Shown here piece after piece: positions 26,931-41,900 of a stretch of 64,000 bases of DNA. The notes under the pieces are model-generated. The model ran no database searches and had not been told where the DNA came from. It saw only the letters and a program-made list of their open reading frames with translations. The DNA comes from Branchiostoma floridae (taxonomy: Eukaryota; Chordata; Leptocardii; Amphioxiformes; Branchiostomatidae): contig NC_049987.1 of the NCBI RefSeq assembly GCF_000003815.2, forward strand, positions 10,170,612 through 10,234,611, read 5' to 3'. Both the position numbers and the translations under genes were made by a program. Positions within the stretch are counted from its first letter, which is position 1. Each line of letters opens with the position of its first letter.

Positions 26931-29900
26931 CTGGGGATTCGAAACATTTGGCAACAAAGTTGTAAAAGGAATCTTCCCAAGCTTAAGCAAACAATGCCTG
27001 TTACATGATTGTACTGCTTCACATCTTTTATACACCTACATGTAAATACAACTGTTTGACATCCAAAAGCCACATACGAAAAAAAAGGAATAGCTGTGAC
27101 ACTAAGCTTATAGCACACATTCAGGACCTTTTATGGCTTTGCTTCCAACCACTCTCCAACCAAGGTCAGCAGTGAGTTGGACAAGCAAAATCTATAGTTG
27201 GCCGATGCAAACGACTATAATAGACTAGAAGCAACTTTGGCAACCAACTGCAAACCACAGATGACCTTGTTCACAACAAACTTCCAATCATGGTCTGTAG
27301 AAGGTTGTGAGGCCATTGAACATAACATAACAATCATAACAAAAATCAAAACTGACAACCTGAATGATGATAATATGACGTGAATTTACCTATCACTTGA
27401 ACCTGTTCAGAGTAAGTAGCACAAGCCACGAGTGCTGTCTTCCCTGGGCCATCCGCCACTGGCATCGCTTGCAGCAGGAGAGGGAACTCGGCACACCTAG
27501 CAGCTTTGGTAATGTCTGCAGCACGGGGGCGGTTGTGTGGATCATGTGACCAACACAGGCTCATGATGTCCAAGATGTTGGTTGGATAGCTTCTCTCCTG
27601 AATTTACATATAAAAGTATTCATTAAGAAATTGTACAAAATCAAAGCACCTTCTCATAGAAATCAATCCTGGTAAATACATTTTGAACCAAAGCCCTTTA
27701 AGAGTACCCATTCCAATAGAAAGAAACTACTTGTCTCCATTTAAATCTTAACCTCAGCTTTGATCAATTTACACCTTAAAGACCAAACAGGAGTGCCCTG
27801 GGCACAGCACTAAGGAAGTACTCCCTACTGTGACCATCCCAGCAGCTAGAGGGGTGAATTGACCCCTATAAATACATAAACTAATAAAAATCTCAGACTG
27901 TCTACACACTGGAAACAAAGGCAGGGACAGATTAGCATAAAATACTGGTCAAAAATTCAAATATTTTTCTCTACTGGTTTTCAAGGAAACACTATCAAAC
28001 CCTGCATAATTATCAAGATAGTTGTAACAAAGTTACATAATCGAGGTCCTAATAACAGTGACTTTCAAATTTTGGGAAACCAACCTTGTGTTCAAATTGA
28101 AACTTTCAAGTCTGCTCTGCCAACTTTGTATCAAAATGTCTTTTTGTATCTACACATGATTGCAACTTGAAAATCTTCCTTATAACTGAATTAGCTCTGA
28201 TATTTATGTGTCTAGAAATATGGCTAATAATGTGGTGTCTGTTTGCAAGTGTACCAACAGGGGCTATGTAGACTGTACATGTAACTGTCAGTTATGTCTC
28301 ACAGTACCAGAGTAAGACAAGCCAGCATTTTCATTACTTTATATTCTGGGTTAGGTAAAGCTTTATGTATAATCATATTTTAATACCTAATGTAGTATCC
28401 TAATAATCAAAATTGAATTGAAAATAAACTTGTGTTGGTCAGCCGTCTCAGCCAGCCTTCCCCGATGTGAACTCCACCACAGTGAACAGAAGACTGAGCT
28501 CTAGTAGTTTACGTTAGCCGAATTTATTGGGTGGTTTTATAGTACGGGGTTGGTCTTTAAGTCCTTCTGCAATGTAAGATAAATCGTCTTCTCACTCAAA
28601 CGTCAACTCACCAATAACGATCAGAAATCAGAACAAAAACTTTTTACATTAATATATCATTAACACTTTTAAAGTCTCAACAATAGACTTACGAGGGGCG
28701 TTCAATAAGTAATAACTCTGACTCATTTCCCATAGCAGGAGATTAATGAAACTTGGCACAGTTATTAGTCTTTCTCTTCATAGGAAGCACCCAGAATTAT
28801 GCATTTCTCCCATCGTTTGATGCAACTCTGGACACCGTTTTTGTAGGACACCCCAGGTTGGTCCTCCAACAGATGCGTCATCAATGGCAGAAGAGGGACG
28901 ACCAGGTCTGGGAGCTGTTTCCACAGACTTCTGGACATGTTTGAATTCAGGATGCCAGCGTTTTACAAGGTCATATGATGGGGCATCATCACCATAAGTT
29001 TCTTTCATTTCATCAAAAGTCTCCATTGGTGTGAGTCCTTTCAAATACAAAAACCGGATCATTGCGCGACACTCAACTGGCTCCATTTCACACCTGGTCC
29101 ATTTCACACCTAACTCAGTTCAAACACCAGTAAATCAGAAACCACAATTATTTCAGAGCTCTTTTTTGCAACATAAACTATAGACATATGAATCATTACA
29201 CATGCAAAGTTTCGTCTAGATCAAACAATTGGAAGTGGGTCAGAGTTATTACTTATTGAACGCCCCTCGTAACATAGCAAACAAAAAGCAATGCTACTTT
29301 GACTTTATGAATGACAAATGGCCAACACAAATAGTACCTTGTCTGTAAGAGGTGGTCTCTTCTCTCTGAGGATGAGGTCATTGATCTGGTCCAGACCTTC
29401 AAACGGCTGCTTCAGACTCAGCAGTTCATACAGGAACATGGCAAAGGAGAAGCAGTCCACCTATTGAGGAACAGGACATAAAAGAGCTGGTAGGTAGCCA
29501 GATTGGAGTTCAAGCTATGATTAGGGATCAGCTAGGGATTCTTTATTTATCCTGTGGTAGATTTTTAGGAACTTCTTTTTTTGTAACTAAAGCACATATT
29601 ACTATTAGCAATGTAATGGAAGATCCTTATTTAGGCCAACTTGGACTAAATGTTTGGAACAGTCATTCACCAGACACATGTGCAGCCCCAACTCTCTTAA
29701 CTTACTTTGAGAGAATTCTGCAATATCTATTTGACCCGAATGAACAGACACAGACCATGGGCCAACTCTTCTCTTCTTAGATGTTTTTAGGCTGATTGTT
29801 ACTTTTTAAGTTTACGGATTACTACATTTAATTAAATCATGTAATCTGTATCTTTGATACATGTATTTTGTCTGGCTCTTACCTCTTCTTGCATGGCCTC

Positions 29901-32900
29901 AATGGACAGCGAATGAATAAAAGCTCAAACCAAAAACAAAGACAAGTTTTATCAATGCTGACAGTACCTTTTCAGTGTATGCCTCCATCCCATAGTGCTG
30001 CACAATCTCAGGTGCCATGTACCCTGGTGATCCCCCAAAACCCTTGACCTCTCCCCTGGGCATGGCTGCCCTACTGATGCCATAGTCCGCCAGCTTGACG
30101 TGAACGTGACAGGTCAGGTCATCTGTGGGCACTGGGAGTGACCACACAAGCACGTTCTGTGCCTTCAGGTCACGGTAGATGATGCGGTGAGAATGGAGGT
30201 AGGAGATGGCAGAGGAGATCTGAAACATTAGATGAAATTATTTTCATCCAAAAATATTCAATGACAGCTTATCTTATAATTCATGTGTTTCAATAAAGTC
30301 CCATTCATCTCAGGATTCACAAATTGAGATTTACTAATTGCAAGTACCTTCCTAAGTGGTTTGGCGAATTGAGAGTCATACTGTTCATAACAGGATTTGG
30401 GAATCAGGATCAACCCCATGCCTGGGTTAATCGTTATTACAAAGCTTTGTATGAATGGAATAAATCTGATAACTACAATGCTGTGTTGTAAGTTTTCAGC
30501 CTTCTCTCATAACCTGAGTTGCAACAGACACAGTGTACTCTCCAAACATGTATCAAACTTTCTTTGAATATTACTGAATTGAAAAAAAAAACTTGAAAGA
30601 GTTTCAGCATTTCAAAGTCTTAGCAATAAACTGAAACTCCAATTTGCAACAGGAGGAGGTTGAGCCCACTGGAGAGAGCTGCATGGAAGTGCAGTGAGAA
30701 GACTAGCTGACTGCTGCCTACCCCTGTGTCAGGGATCCCAACAGCAGTGTAATCCAAAACTGGATACTACTAGAAAGCAACTTTAACTAATTTGAAAGAA
30801 CCAACTGTTCCTAACCTGCACCACGATGAGCTGCACCACACATGGGTCCAGCCTGGCCCCCTCCCTCCTGTACTCCCTCAGTCTGGTGTCCAGCGCCCCC
30901 CTCAGGGCCAGCTCTAACACCAGACACAGGGGCTGGTGACACACCCCCAGCAGGGACACGATGTGGTCGTGTGTGAGGGATGACAGGACCATCATCTCCT
31001 GTCGTACGGTACAGTAGGCCTTACAGGCCGCCCAGGTCGGCTCCTGGGTCCACTTCCTCTTGTGCTGAGCATACTCCTTCCTAAAGATGCAGAAGATTTA
31101 CAAAAAAATAGGTCAAGCTTTTAGTTTGTACATCACAGGAATGACACCATTAATAGTAACCTTTAAATTACTGTCATCATCATCAATGAATGATTTATCC
31201 ACACTGGCATTCTTTTCCTGTGCAAAGTGAAATCTTTAATCAATATCTTTTGTTAGCTTTTCCAGTGTTTTATCAGCAAGCAGGGCCTGCAAAGATGTCT
31301 AGTATGTAGTATAATATAGAAGGGTGCTATCTCCGTTTGTCTATTTACAGGATACAAGAGATCTAGATGCCAAAATTCTGAAGACTGATGTACATGTTTT
31401 CATCAAAAAGATGCCAATTGCAGATTTACAAATTAGTGAAATTAGACAAACTCACTGAAAACATCATAACCATATTTTAGCAAGTAACGTTTAATCAAAA
31501 AAAATCTCCATGTTGTATTTTACTGTATTTCCTCTTTCTCTCACTCTCTCTCTATATACAGATATAAAATCTATACCTGATGGCCCATGTGAAATTCAGC
31601 CTGAAGCTAATGGACTGAACTCTTACTATTGTTTATTCTTATATCAAGCTTATATAAGTATAAAATCACACTGTATCCACGACAGCAGTACAGTATCTAT
31701 TAAATGTTGATCTATTGAATTATACACTTCCCTTTTCAGCAGTCTCTATGATTGATATGCAATCAAAACACTTCCTATTTTTACCTCCAAACGTTTTAAG
31801 TGAAAGGTCAGACATGTTTATTTACCTGACACAAATATTTTTGTCCCCTGAACCAGACAATGTAAACACAGCTCTAAGTCAGTATTTACACGTGCCTGTC
31901 CTTACATAAGGTGGCCGAAATTGAGGTCAAGTACCAGCCTGAAAATGCTGGCCAATGACACACTATGATGACCTCGAACTACTAGAACTAAGATAGATAA
32001 ATTTTAAACAAAATAATACAGCATCAACAGTCTTTCTTACATTTCTTTTCTTGAATTTGTAATACTGTTTAAAGCATTTTCCAAATTTTAGGGCCCTAAA
32101 AAAATGGTTGATTCAGTCCTACATACTGGTCTCAAAAATAGACCGATGCTCACTCTCTATCATGATACTAGTAGCATGGCAGTTACTGGCTTGGCCAATG
32201 AGAGAGTGGCTGCATATGTCAGTCAAATTTTGTATCATTCTTGTATCTTTTTGTTTTGCATTTCTACCTTAAAAAATTTCATAAACAAAGGTGGGCAGCA
32301 CTGTTGGATTGGTCTATTGTCAAAGAAGGTTGCACCCCAAAGATACAGTAGAGCTACATGACATCTTTACTATATACCATGTATCTCCATACAAAATTGC
32401 AGTGAAAATACATGTAGACCTTGAAGGAAGATCATAAAAAGGTTATAAAAGTTATAAAAAGGATAAATTTCACTAATTTAGACATGCACACAAGACACAA
32501 TCAACTGCATCATACTTTGCAGAGTCAGGTGCCTCCTTCCCAGGGTCCCGTGGTTCCAGGATCTTCAGGGCCACACTTGTTCCCGGGGCAGTCCTGGTCT
32601 TTCTGAGTCCTTGGAACACAAAGCCAAAGGCCCCTGTACCCAGAAGCCTTTGGGAGGTGATCTCGGAGGGATCCATGAGGAGGTAGGAGGCAATATCCTC
32701 AAACATCTGGGAACACATTTTGTTCTTTGTTACCAGTTTATCATCATATCGGTTACTTTGATATCAGTTACTGTACATGTAGACAATGCATTCTAGTATG
32801 ACATTTTAGTTAAAAAAAGTTTTGAATTGTATTTGAGTGTCAGGTATCTGAGGTACAATGTACATGTATGTATCACAAGAAAGTCTTCTATGCATTCTAT

Positions 32901-35900
32901 GTCCAGAATAATCTAGGGTTCCCTGTAGCTCAATTGGTAGTGGATTAACAATTGAGCGCCTGGTTCCAATTAGTTGGTAACTGGAAGATCCCGGTTCGAT
33001 ATCAGGGAAAGGTATTCTGGTCTTTCACTGCATTCGTCTTTTGGAATGGACTTAAAATGAGGGTCTCATGTTTGAGGAGGTGCCTTGAGCACGTAATCAG
33101 CCACATTACTCAGATGTTACCTATACTGGTTGTAAAAAAAAGAACTTAGGTTAAAAAATTATCTTGAAGCTTACCACATCTGGCACCAAAGTCTTTAGCA
33201 GCAGAGTTCCATGTCTGGGGCATTCCACTGCTTTCTGACTCAGAGATTGGAATACCAGGTCATCAAATTGGAATGTTGTGATGGCAGCTGAAAATCAGAC
33301 AGAAAAGTACAAAACTAAATGAGAGGCAAGTATGGAGCCACATAGACAGAAAAACAAACAAAGGGTAGGCATAACAGATCAGCACCAAGGACAAATCTAT
33401 GTTCTTATATCAGGGGAGGGGAGGGGAGGTTAGGTGATAACAAATTAGCACCAAGGACAAATCCATGTTCTTATATCAGGGGAGGGGAGGGTAGGTGATA
33501 ACAAATTAGCACCAAAGACAAATCCATGTTCTTATATCAGGGGAGGGGAGGGGAGGTGATAACAAATTAGCACCAAGGACAAATCCATGTTCTTATATCA
33601 GGGGAGGGGAGGGTAGGGTAGGTGATAACAAATTAGCACCAAGGACAAACCCATGTTCTTATATCAGGGGAGGGGAGGGGAGGTTATAACAAATTAGCAC
33701 CAAGGACAAACCCATGTTCTTATATCAGGGGAGGGGAGGGTAGGGTAGGTGATAACAAATTAGCACCAAGGACAAATCCATGTTCTTATATCAGGGGAGG
33801 GGAGGGGAGGTGATAACAAATTAGCACCAAGGACAAATCCATGTTCTTATATTAGGGGAGGGGAGGGGAGGGTAGGTGATAACAAATTAGCACCAAGGAC
33901 AAATCCATGTTCTTATATCAGGGGAGGGGAGGGTAGGTGATAACAAGTTAGCACCAAGGACAAATCCATGTTCTTATATCAGGGGAGGGGAGGGGAGGGT
34001 AGGTGATAACAAGTTAGCACCAAGGACAAATCCATGTTCTTATATCACGGGAGGGGAGGGGAGGGTAGGTGATAACAAATTAGCACCAAGGACAAACAAA
34101 CCCATGTTCTTATATTATGTGTAGGAAGGGTAGATATAACAGATTAGCACCAAGGACAAACCCATGTTCTTATATTAGGGGTAGGCAGGGTAGGTGATAA
34201 CAGATCAGCACCAAGGACAAATCCCTATTTGTTATAGCTGATGACAAATTTTCAATGCTTTGGCCCTTACCAATAATTAGATCATTCACCATATACCAAA
34301 TGAAACACAATACATGACAGACAATGACATTACCTGGTACAGTACTCGACATCTTTCCCTTTTTCTGCTTCCCAGGCTGACCCTCTAACAACTTCTGGCT
34401 GGATCCTTCTGTAGCAGGTTTGGCTGGATCTACAAAAGTCAGGCTCAGTGGTTTCTTAGGTTCTGTGTGCTCTTCTTCCTTCAATACATCAGGTGCTGAC
34501 TTTCTCACAGCTACAGCCATGCTGTTATCCTTTTCACCATCTCCCACTCTGTCCATCTCTGTGGATAGTTCTAACTGGAACAGCAGATCTTCCTTTGTCT
34601 CTTCCTCTGCATTTCTGGCTACTGACGGCACTGTTGCACTAGTGTTAGTGTTCTCTGTTGCTTGTAAAGACTTTCCATTGGCAACACCTTTTGAATCCTT
34701 GATGGGGGAAACAACAGTCTTTGACACATATGGCTCATGGTCCTGTGGACTAACCTTCACAACTTCCCAAGCCTCGTCTCTATGGTGGACATCCTTGTGT
34801 TTCTTCTTGGGCTGTTTAGCAGGAACATTGAATGCCTTGTGACACTTCGGACACGGTATGACCCTTCGGACGAGGTAGAGACCGTGGGACGTCTGACGGA
34901 AACGCTCGCCGATGTCCGCGTACCAGTCTTGCAGGAGGAGGTCCAGATGGTCCACTACGACTGCGAGTAACCTCGTAGCAATAGCGACATCTGTCTTCAG
35001 CACTATCTTCTTCTGTTCCTCCTCGCTGATACTGGAGGGAGTGGACACGGTGTGCGTGTAGCTGTACCTGACTTCTGACAACGGTACGCTAATCTGGAGC
35101 TTTCCTCCGTGATATCCCGCCATGCTGGGCACATCACGGGTCGATAACCTTAAAGTGGAGTACTTACTTCTCTCGTCTTCTTCACCGATGACTTCCTTGA
35201 CTGTCAGGAGTGTGGCGTTACAGTGTCTCAGCTTGAAGCCAGTCTGCCAGCAAACCCAGTGTGGACTCTCCATCAGTACTTGTACCGGACCATCTCCGAT
35301 GTTCCCGCTAACTGCCTCGAAGCACGCAGAGGCTATCTCATACAGGTGGTCGTCGGCGAACACCCTCGTGATCAGCCTCGACCAGAACCCGCTCGGGAAG
35401 TACGACATGAGGTAGAAGCGAAGGAACTGGCTGGTGTACGTCACCTTGGGCTTGTTTCTTCTCTCTTCATTGTTACCGTTTACATCTTCTTTAGCAGGTG
35501 GTGCAGGTAGTGGGGAGGAGGTGGCACCTGGGTAGAAGGTAGACTTGCCCGTAGAGATCTTCTCACGACGGGAGATGTGGATAGGCTTGCTGGTAACAAA
35601 GACCTTGTTGGGTTTCATCAGCATAGCCTTTGACTTCTTTCCTTTCCTCTTCATTGTGATCTGTAGTTATACATCAAAAACAAAACAAAGTCTGAGGGAG
35701 CACATTGTCTAATAAGAATTGATATGATCTTACAAGAAATAATTCATAATGTTCAGAGGAAGAAACATGTATTTATATTTCAGCCATACCATATATGGTA
35801 TGGTGAAATATATTGTATTCGTAATGTTTCTTTCTTTCTTTCTTTCTTTCTTTCTCCTGTCAAATCTTCAAATCGAATCATCTCCGTCGTTCCGGGACCG

Positions 35901-38900
35901 AATGACCTGAAATTTGGCACAAGAGTAGAGTGGGTCAATACCGAGGTGCTTTTTTCTCATTTTTTTCATATCTGCCTCTAAAATGATTTTATTGAAGTTT
36001 AAAGGTCACGTTTTGACCACAACGGTATATTTTGACCCCCTGTACCATTGAATTACAGTGGAATGACCTTAAACTTGGTGTATATAGGCATTAGATAGTT
36101 GGTAAAATGATCCAAGTAAAATTTTTGGCACGAACCAATTTCAAATTATTAATTTCTGCACTTTTCTGAGGGGAAATTGGTTTTCTTTCGGCCTTCTCCC
36201 GTGAACTCCCGTGACCCCAGAGCCCACAGGTGCCAGGTGCAAGCGGTCTGGGGAGAACGAGAGTTAATTACTTTATGGACGCCAGCCAATCAGCGACGAG
36301 AAAGGCGAATGCTAGTTAATATTCATAAGCGGGGCCTTGCAATCCCGTTTATACACAAACAGATGCATATTACAGACTTACAGTGGCCATATGTTACCCT
36401 GTGCCCGGTTTGAAATTGTAGTTTGCGAGGATTTGGAGTTCAGACAGGGACATTTGAGCGGTAGCGGACGGTACGCGTGCATTGAACGTCAGAATACAAG
36501 TCTGTGTTGATGAATTTACCAACATTTCGCATGGCACTATCAATCATTTTTGGCAGATTTGACTTTGGGGGTTAGTTGAGACAATCGAGAAAATGTTACT
36601 TGGCAGACAACGCGGGAAAATTGGACAGTTTGCGTTTAGTTTTGATACGTAAGTTTGACAGTGGCGAGAATGCATGTATTTTTTCCCAAACAAATGTAGG
36701 TAACGTTACTTCTAACGTTAGTGTTGTTGTTGTTCTTTTTTGACGTAAACTTTGTACATTCAAATTGTAAGTAACTTTAAACTGCCAGAGTTTGAGCCCA
36801 ATAAAACACTCTTAGTACCAGAGTATCACCACTGACCTCCGAAAAGAAACCCCCGAACAAGGTAGAAACTCCTATCCTCCAGGTCTCGCACGCTACGAGC
36901 AGGAAATTACAACACTCAGACAAGATTACGTCCGATGGCTGATTGCATACAAAGTAAAACAATTTAACAGTGGTATGCAGGGCATATACTTAACAAAGAA
37001 TTCGAAGGAAAATGAAATATATAGATAAAGCCAAATCATGTTAACTTGTTGGTCCTGGGATTTTTCAGAAAAGAAATGAAGCGACAGGGTGGTAAAATTC
37101 TTGACATGTAAAAATTCGAGACGTCTCCGTTTATGTAATGGCTCATACAAAACAAGAAGATTGAAGTTTTTAGCTTGAAAAAAACAACAACAATAACACA
37201 CTCCTACTACACAACACCTGCACCTGCTTGGCAATTATTGTTGTTTATTTATTGTTTATTAAGAAACCTTTTAGCCCTTACGGGCTAATCTTCCAAGGTT
37301 CAATCAACATGAATCAACATGACAATCAACATGAATACATATATATATATACATTTAAAAAAATACAACAATCACAAAGTATTTGCAATAGAGCACAGTG
37401 TCTAGAGGTCAAAGGTCTAGATGACAATGTTTGAGATGGCTTGTTTGAAACTGGACAATGTACACAGTGACTTAATGTCAGATGGCAATGAGTTCCAGAG
37501 CATAATTGCTCGGTACAAGAAGGTACGTTTTCCACTGTTTGTTTTAGGTTTAGGTAGTCTGAAGTTGTTAGATACAGAAAATCTAGTATTATACATGTGG
37601 AATGAATTAACTGGTATGAAGGAATTGTACACATATTAAAACGTATGCCCTATTTGATTAAAAAAAGTTCAATGCAATAATAAATGTACCCACATCACAA
37701 GGAGATTATGACGGTACTTAGACCTAGTTATCGAAGTGGAAATTGTTGGATGGCGTCATGTAATTTCATGATGAAAATCTTCTGAATGGAAGATGCGTTT
37801 TTTTTTCACTCTCGGAAAAATAGGAGCTGCCGCAATTCTAAAAGCCAATCAGTTATGCATAGGCGCTCCTGTGGAAGATTATATTCTTCCATGTGGGCCC
37901 GGTTCATATTGGGCAAGCTCTGATTTGACCTGGAATCAATTCACAATATTAGTTCTCTTTTGGGGATAACTTACAGTTCAAGTATTGCACTTTTGCGCAG
38001 GGGTGACTTGGAACAGTCCAATGTTGCGTGGGAATGGGTATGGCTGAAATATGCTGTATTTGCACCCAAGCAAATGTCGGCCTTTCTAGTTCAGATTTAC
38101 TTCCTGCAAGATCTGTCCAATAAAGAGAGATGTGCATGGAGACGTACGTATGTTAATAGCGTTACCATGAAATATGATTTAATACATAAATACAGTCAGA
38201 TTGGAGGAAGTACTGACAGTTGCTGATGGTGTTTTGGGTGTTATAAAGCTCACTTATTGCTAAGTACTTTCTTACTATAAAAATTTTTGAGAACGAATGA
38301 ACTTAAAGAAACAAAGAATCAAATACACAAAAAAATGAATTTTTCTTCATTCCTCTACCTGGACCTCTCTGCCTTCCTTAGTGAGTTTCTTGATGTTGTC
38401 TTCAGTTGGCAGGAGGGAAGGGATGAGCAGGTTCTTGTTGTCCCAGGTCAGCGCCACCTCAAACTTATTCAGCAGGTCCACGATGTACTGTCGGATGTCC
38501 AGGGGGGTGATGGACGCTGACTTGAAGATCAGACCCAGGCATTTGGTCTCCAGGATACCTAGAAGTTTGAAAACATAGAGAAAAAAACAGCTAAGGCTTC
38601 CCACCGAGTCTTCAATCTGCATGCTACAATGATGAAATAGTAACACTGAAATGTCCATCACAAAGATTGAAGAGTTGCAGAGTCTGAACATTCTAAGGAA
38701 TCATACAATCATACAGGTACTGTTCTTTCTTCTGAAGTACAGATACAATAGTTTATGTAATGTAGCCCAAAAGAAGGGTAAACTATTTTAATAGTTTAGC
38801 CTACTTTTTGGCTACATTAAGAAGGTTTGATATCAATGAAATACACCAAGAAAGAATGAGGTTTGATATTTACAAGCAAATGTAAATGAATAACTCTTAA

Positions 38901-41900
38901 TTGTAAGTTTGATACCACATTCAGTAGTATACACAATGTAGAGAGTTGTGTTTACCATTCTTGACATATCCGTTGATCTCTGGGATGGTGACAACATGAG
39001 CCAGCATGTCACACAGCCACTGTGGGTCCAGGAAGTACAGGTCCTTCAGGGCTACATCCTCATAGTGGAGCAGGACACCTGGAAGTATGGGAGCCAAGAT
39101 ACACTGTGTTGGCTAACTGTAGAATGTGAAAGTTCCTCCATTATCCGACATCTTTTGCACCATAAACATTCCTCAGAAAAACTTTGAAAACTTTTATTCA
39201 GCCTGTCAACAAAAGGACAGCATTGGCTAACTTAATTATCTCAAATTATCTCCAATGGTTTTACAGAATTTGTGTACATCCATATTTACAGTGTATGTAT
39301 AATGACTGCAAGAATGGCTTTTTGTATTAAAAAAACACCAAGGAAAACATCAAGGAAAACTTGACGCTAATAAAAACATTGTATATCAACACTACCATTT
39401 TCATGTAAGAACTGTGTAGCCTGTTTCAGCTCCTCGTGATCTCTGAAGCACAGGTTCTCTTTCCTCATCATCTCAGTCATCACCTCGATCCTACAGATGG
39501 AAACAGAAGTTGTTATTCCGATCATAATACTATTATAATAATAATTCTTAACATTTTTGCAGTGGTTTGCCATTTTTCACAACTTGAAACCATCAGTGTT
39601 TCCAATAATGTAAGCATGTCACTACAGTGTTATATTATAAATGCTACATTTTTCCTTGCTGTAAAAGCAAATCACAGTAAACTTAAAGGTATTTACAGTA
39701 CTAGGCACTTTACTTTATAGAGCTGTAATGTTAGCAACAATTTAAGAGGCCTGAGGCTATAAAGTAATGAAAGAAGAGTTCATGAATAGATATTTGGAAG
39801 CAAGTAGTAACTGAAATTGACCAAGTTTGTTTTGAAATCTTCATTGTGCATCCTAAAATTAATAGAAAAGAGTCCCTACTTGTACTGATCTCCCACTAGC
39901 ACAGGGTGTTTCCCTTCTTTCTTCCTCTGGGCTGCTATCCTTGCTACAGTCTTCTGTAGGGCCAGGTAGGTGGCAGGGATGGGCTGCTTTAACAGCAGCT
40001 GGCCAGTACCGCCTGAAAGAAAAACTGACTGTTCACAAGCGCCATCTTGCAATATAAAAGAGAACTGCATCACATCACTCTTTTCAATACTCAAAAGCAT
40101 TTACATGTACCTAGACATATTTAAGTATACACTAAGGGACTTCACACCCGACTCACCTTTATCTGTGCTCATACAGATACAATGTAGGTAGACAGTGGCA
40201 AGGAGAGTAGAAAAAGAGAATAGTGAGAACTTGACAAAGTTGTGACACATGATTTCATGCAATTATTATTGGTGCAAAGGGCAGACAATTACTTGGAGAT
40301 ACCTTTTGAAAAATATTGCTTCACTTCCTATTCTGATAGGATTAAAATACTCTGTGCCTACATATATCTTCGAATAAGTGTGTTGTTCTTTCTAAATGTG
40401 GTAAGAAGTTATGTATTTGTCAGCTGGAAGAAACAAGGACAGATCATCATTAAAGGTGAAGTAGAAGTGAAAGAAATTGTGTATGAAAAAAGCAGCCAAC
40501 TTGTTTTGAGATCTAAAATATAAAATATAAAATTTGCACAAAACTTATAAAACCTGAATCAAAACCCTTGAAAACAACAAAATACCATTGAAAATCTATG
40601 CAGCTGTAAATGAAATGCCCAGCCCTACCCCTGACTTTGAGCTGGAAGACAGTGTCGTAGATGAGGTCACACAGCTCCCGGATGTTGTGGTGGTTCTTAC
40701 AGCTGACCTCCAGCTGACCTTTGACCCTCGGCAGGCCGTGGAGGTGAGGCTCAGGCAGGTTGATGAACCTGCTGTCAATCATCTCTCTCAGCTCCGGCAG
40801 AAAGGACGGCGGGTACTTCTTAAACTCGTCATAGTGGGTACCCACAATGATGACAGGGGAGTCTGGGGCTCGGGCCTGCAGATAACCATCATTGTACATT
40901 CACTTCAGTTTTGAGCCTTCTTGTATCTCCGAATATAAGCTGTCTGATCTTTAACTATTGCTAGATAGAAAAGGCTCTTACAGTCCAATATTGCTAAAAA
41001 AATACAATCTTAGAAGAACCTCAAGCGACACTGCTTCAATATCTACATCTGCTAAGTATGCATGTAGAATGTATACCCACAAAGCCAGAGCATCAGAATA
41101 CTATTTAACTTATTAACAGAACTGATGACTTTTTACAGTGGTAGTCCAATATTGCTAAAAAAAATACAAACTTAGCGGAACCTCAAGAGACACTACAAAA
41201 ATATCTACATCTGCACAATGTACAATGAATACTCACAAAGCCAGAGCATCAAAAATCTTATTGAAACCTATCAACAGATACTTTTGACTTGCATAGCTTC
41301 ATAATACAGGGTTCTATTTTGTGGGAGACTAAACTCACCTGTATGTTGATAAGCCACTGTTGTAAGTCCTCAATACCCTTCTCCCCATCTGTGATCTTCC
41401 AGCAGGCCAGGTACAGGGAACGTTTGGACAGGAAGTACTGGTGGGTCGCATAGTACTCTCTCTGGAGAAACAAATTGTGCATAAAAAATACAATGTTATT
41501 TCACATAAATCACGGAACAACATTGTCTATTTCAAGGCCTTTAATCCTCTAAATGATAGTACTGTCCTCTACAACACACAAGACAGGTTGCTGCAGCATG
41601 CACATGCAGTCAAGCAAGTACATGTACATGCATTCAGAAAATGAAAGCAAATGTTAGTCCATACAGGTCCACACTTATTCAATAAGTATAAATTGTTTGT
41701 GTCATTTCTCACCATGTAGTTGTGTTGTTGTCATTGAGAGATTGAGAGTGTTATTGTCTAAATATTCATATTTCATGAAGTCATTTCACTTATGGATCCA
41801 AGTACCTTATAACTCTTGAATTGTTTTAAAGTCACATAATGCAAAGGACCCTGACCTGTCCTCCAAAATCCCATGTGCTGAAGGTGACCTCCCCCAGTTC

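Larger units (their letters stand above)
35661..38358 (-). other. LRRK intron of 2.7 kb with LINE relic
   Basis: Contains a (TTTC)n microsatellite at 35827-35855, a repeat-like segment at about 35860-36160 (GACCTGAAATTTGGCAC, later echoed by GACCTTAAACTTGGTG), and the LINE fragment at 37236-37640. I see no extra LRRK exon in it. Confidence 0.6.

Noticed and set aside
32920-33008. Functional tRNA gene
   Set aside because: Promoter boxes are present but the cloverleaf does not fold; no anticodon arm can be assigned.
34420-35510. Several + strand frames of 77-140 codons
   Set aside because: Antisense shadows of the large LRRK COR exon (34334-35660).
36926-37234. 102-codon minus-strand frame with a Cys-rich start
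   Set aside because: Lies inside the LRRK intron next to a LINE relic; no domain and no splice support.
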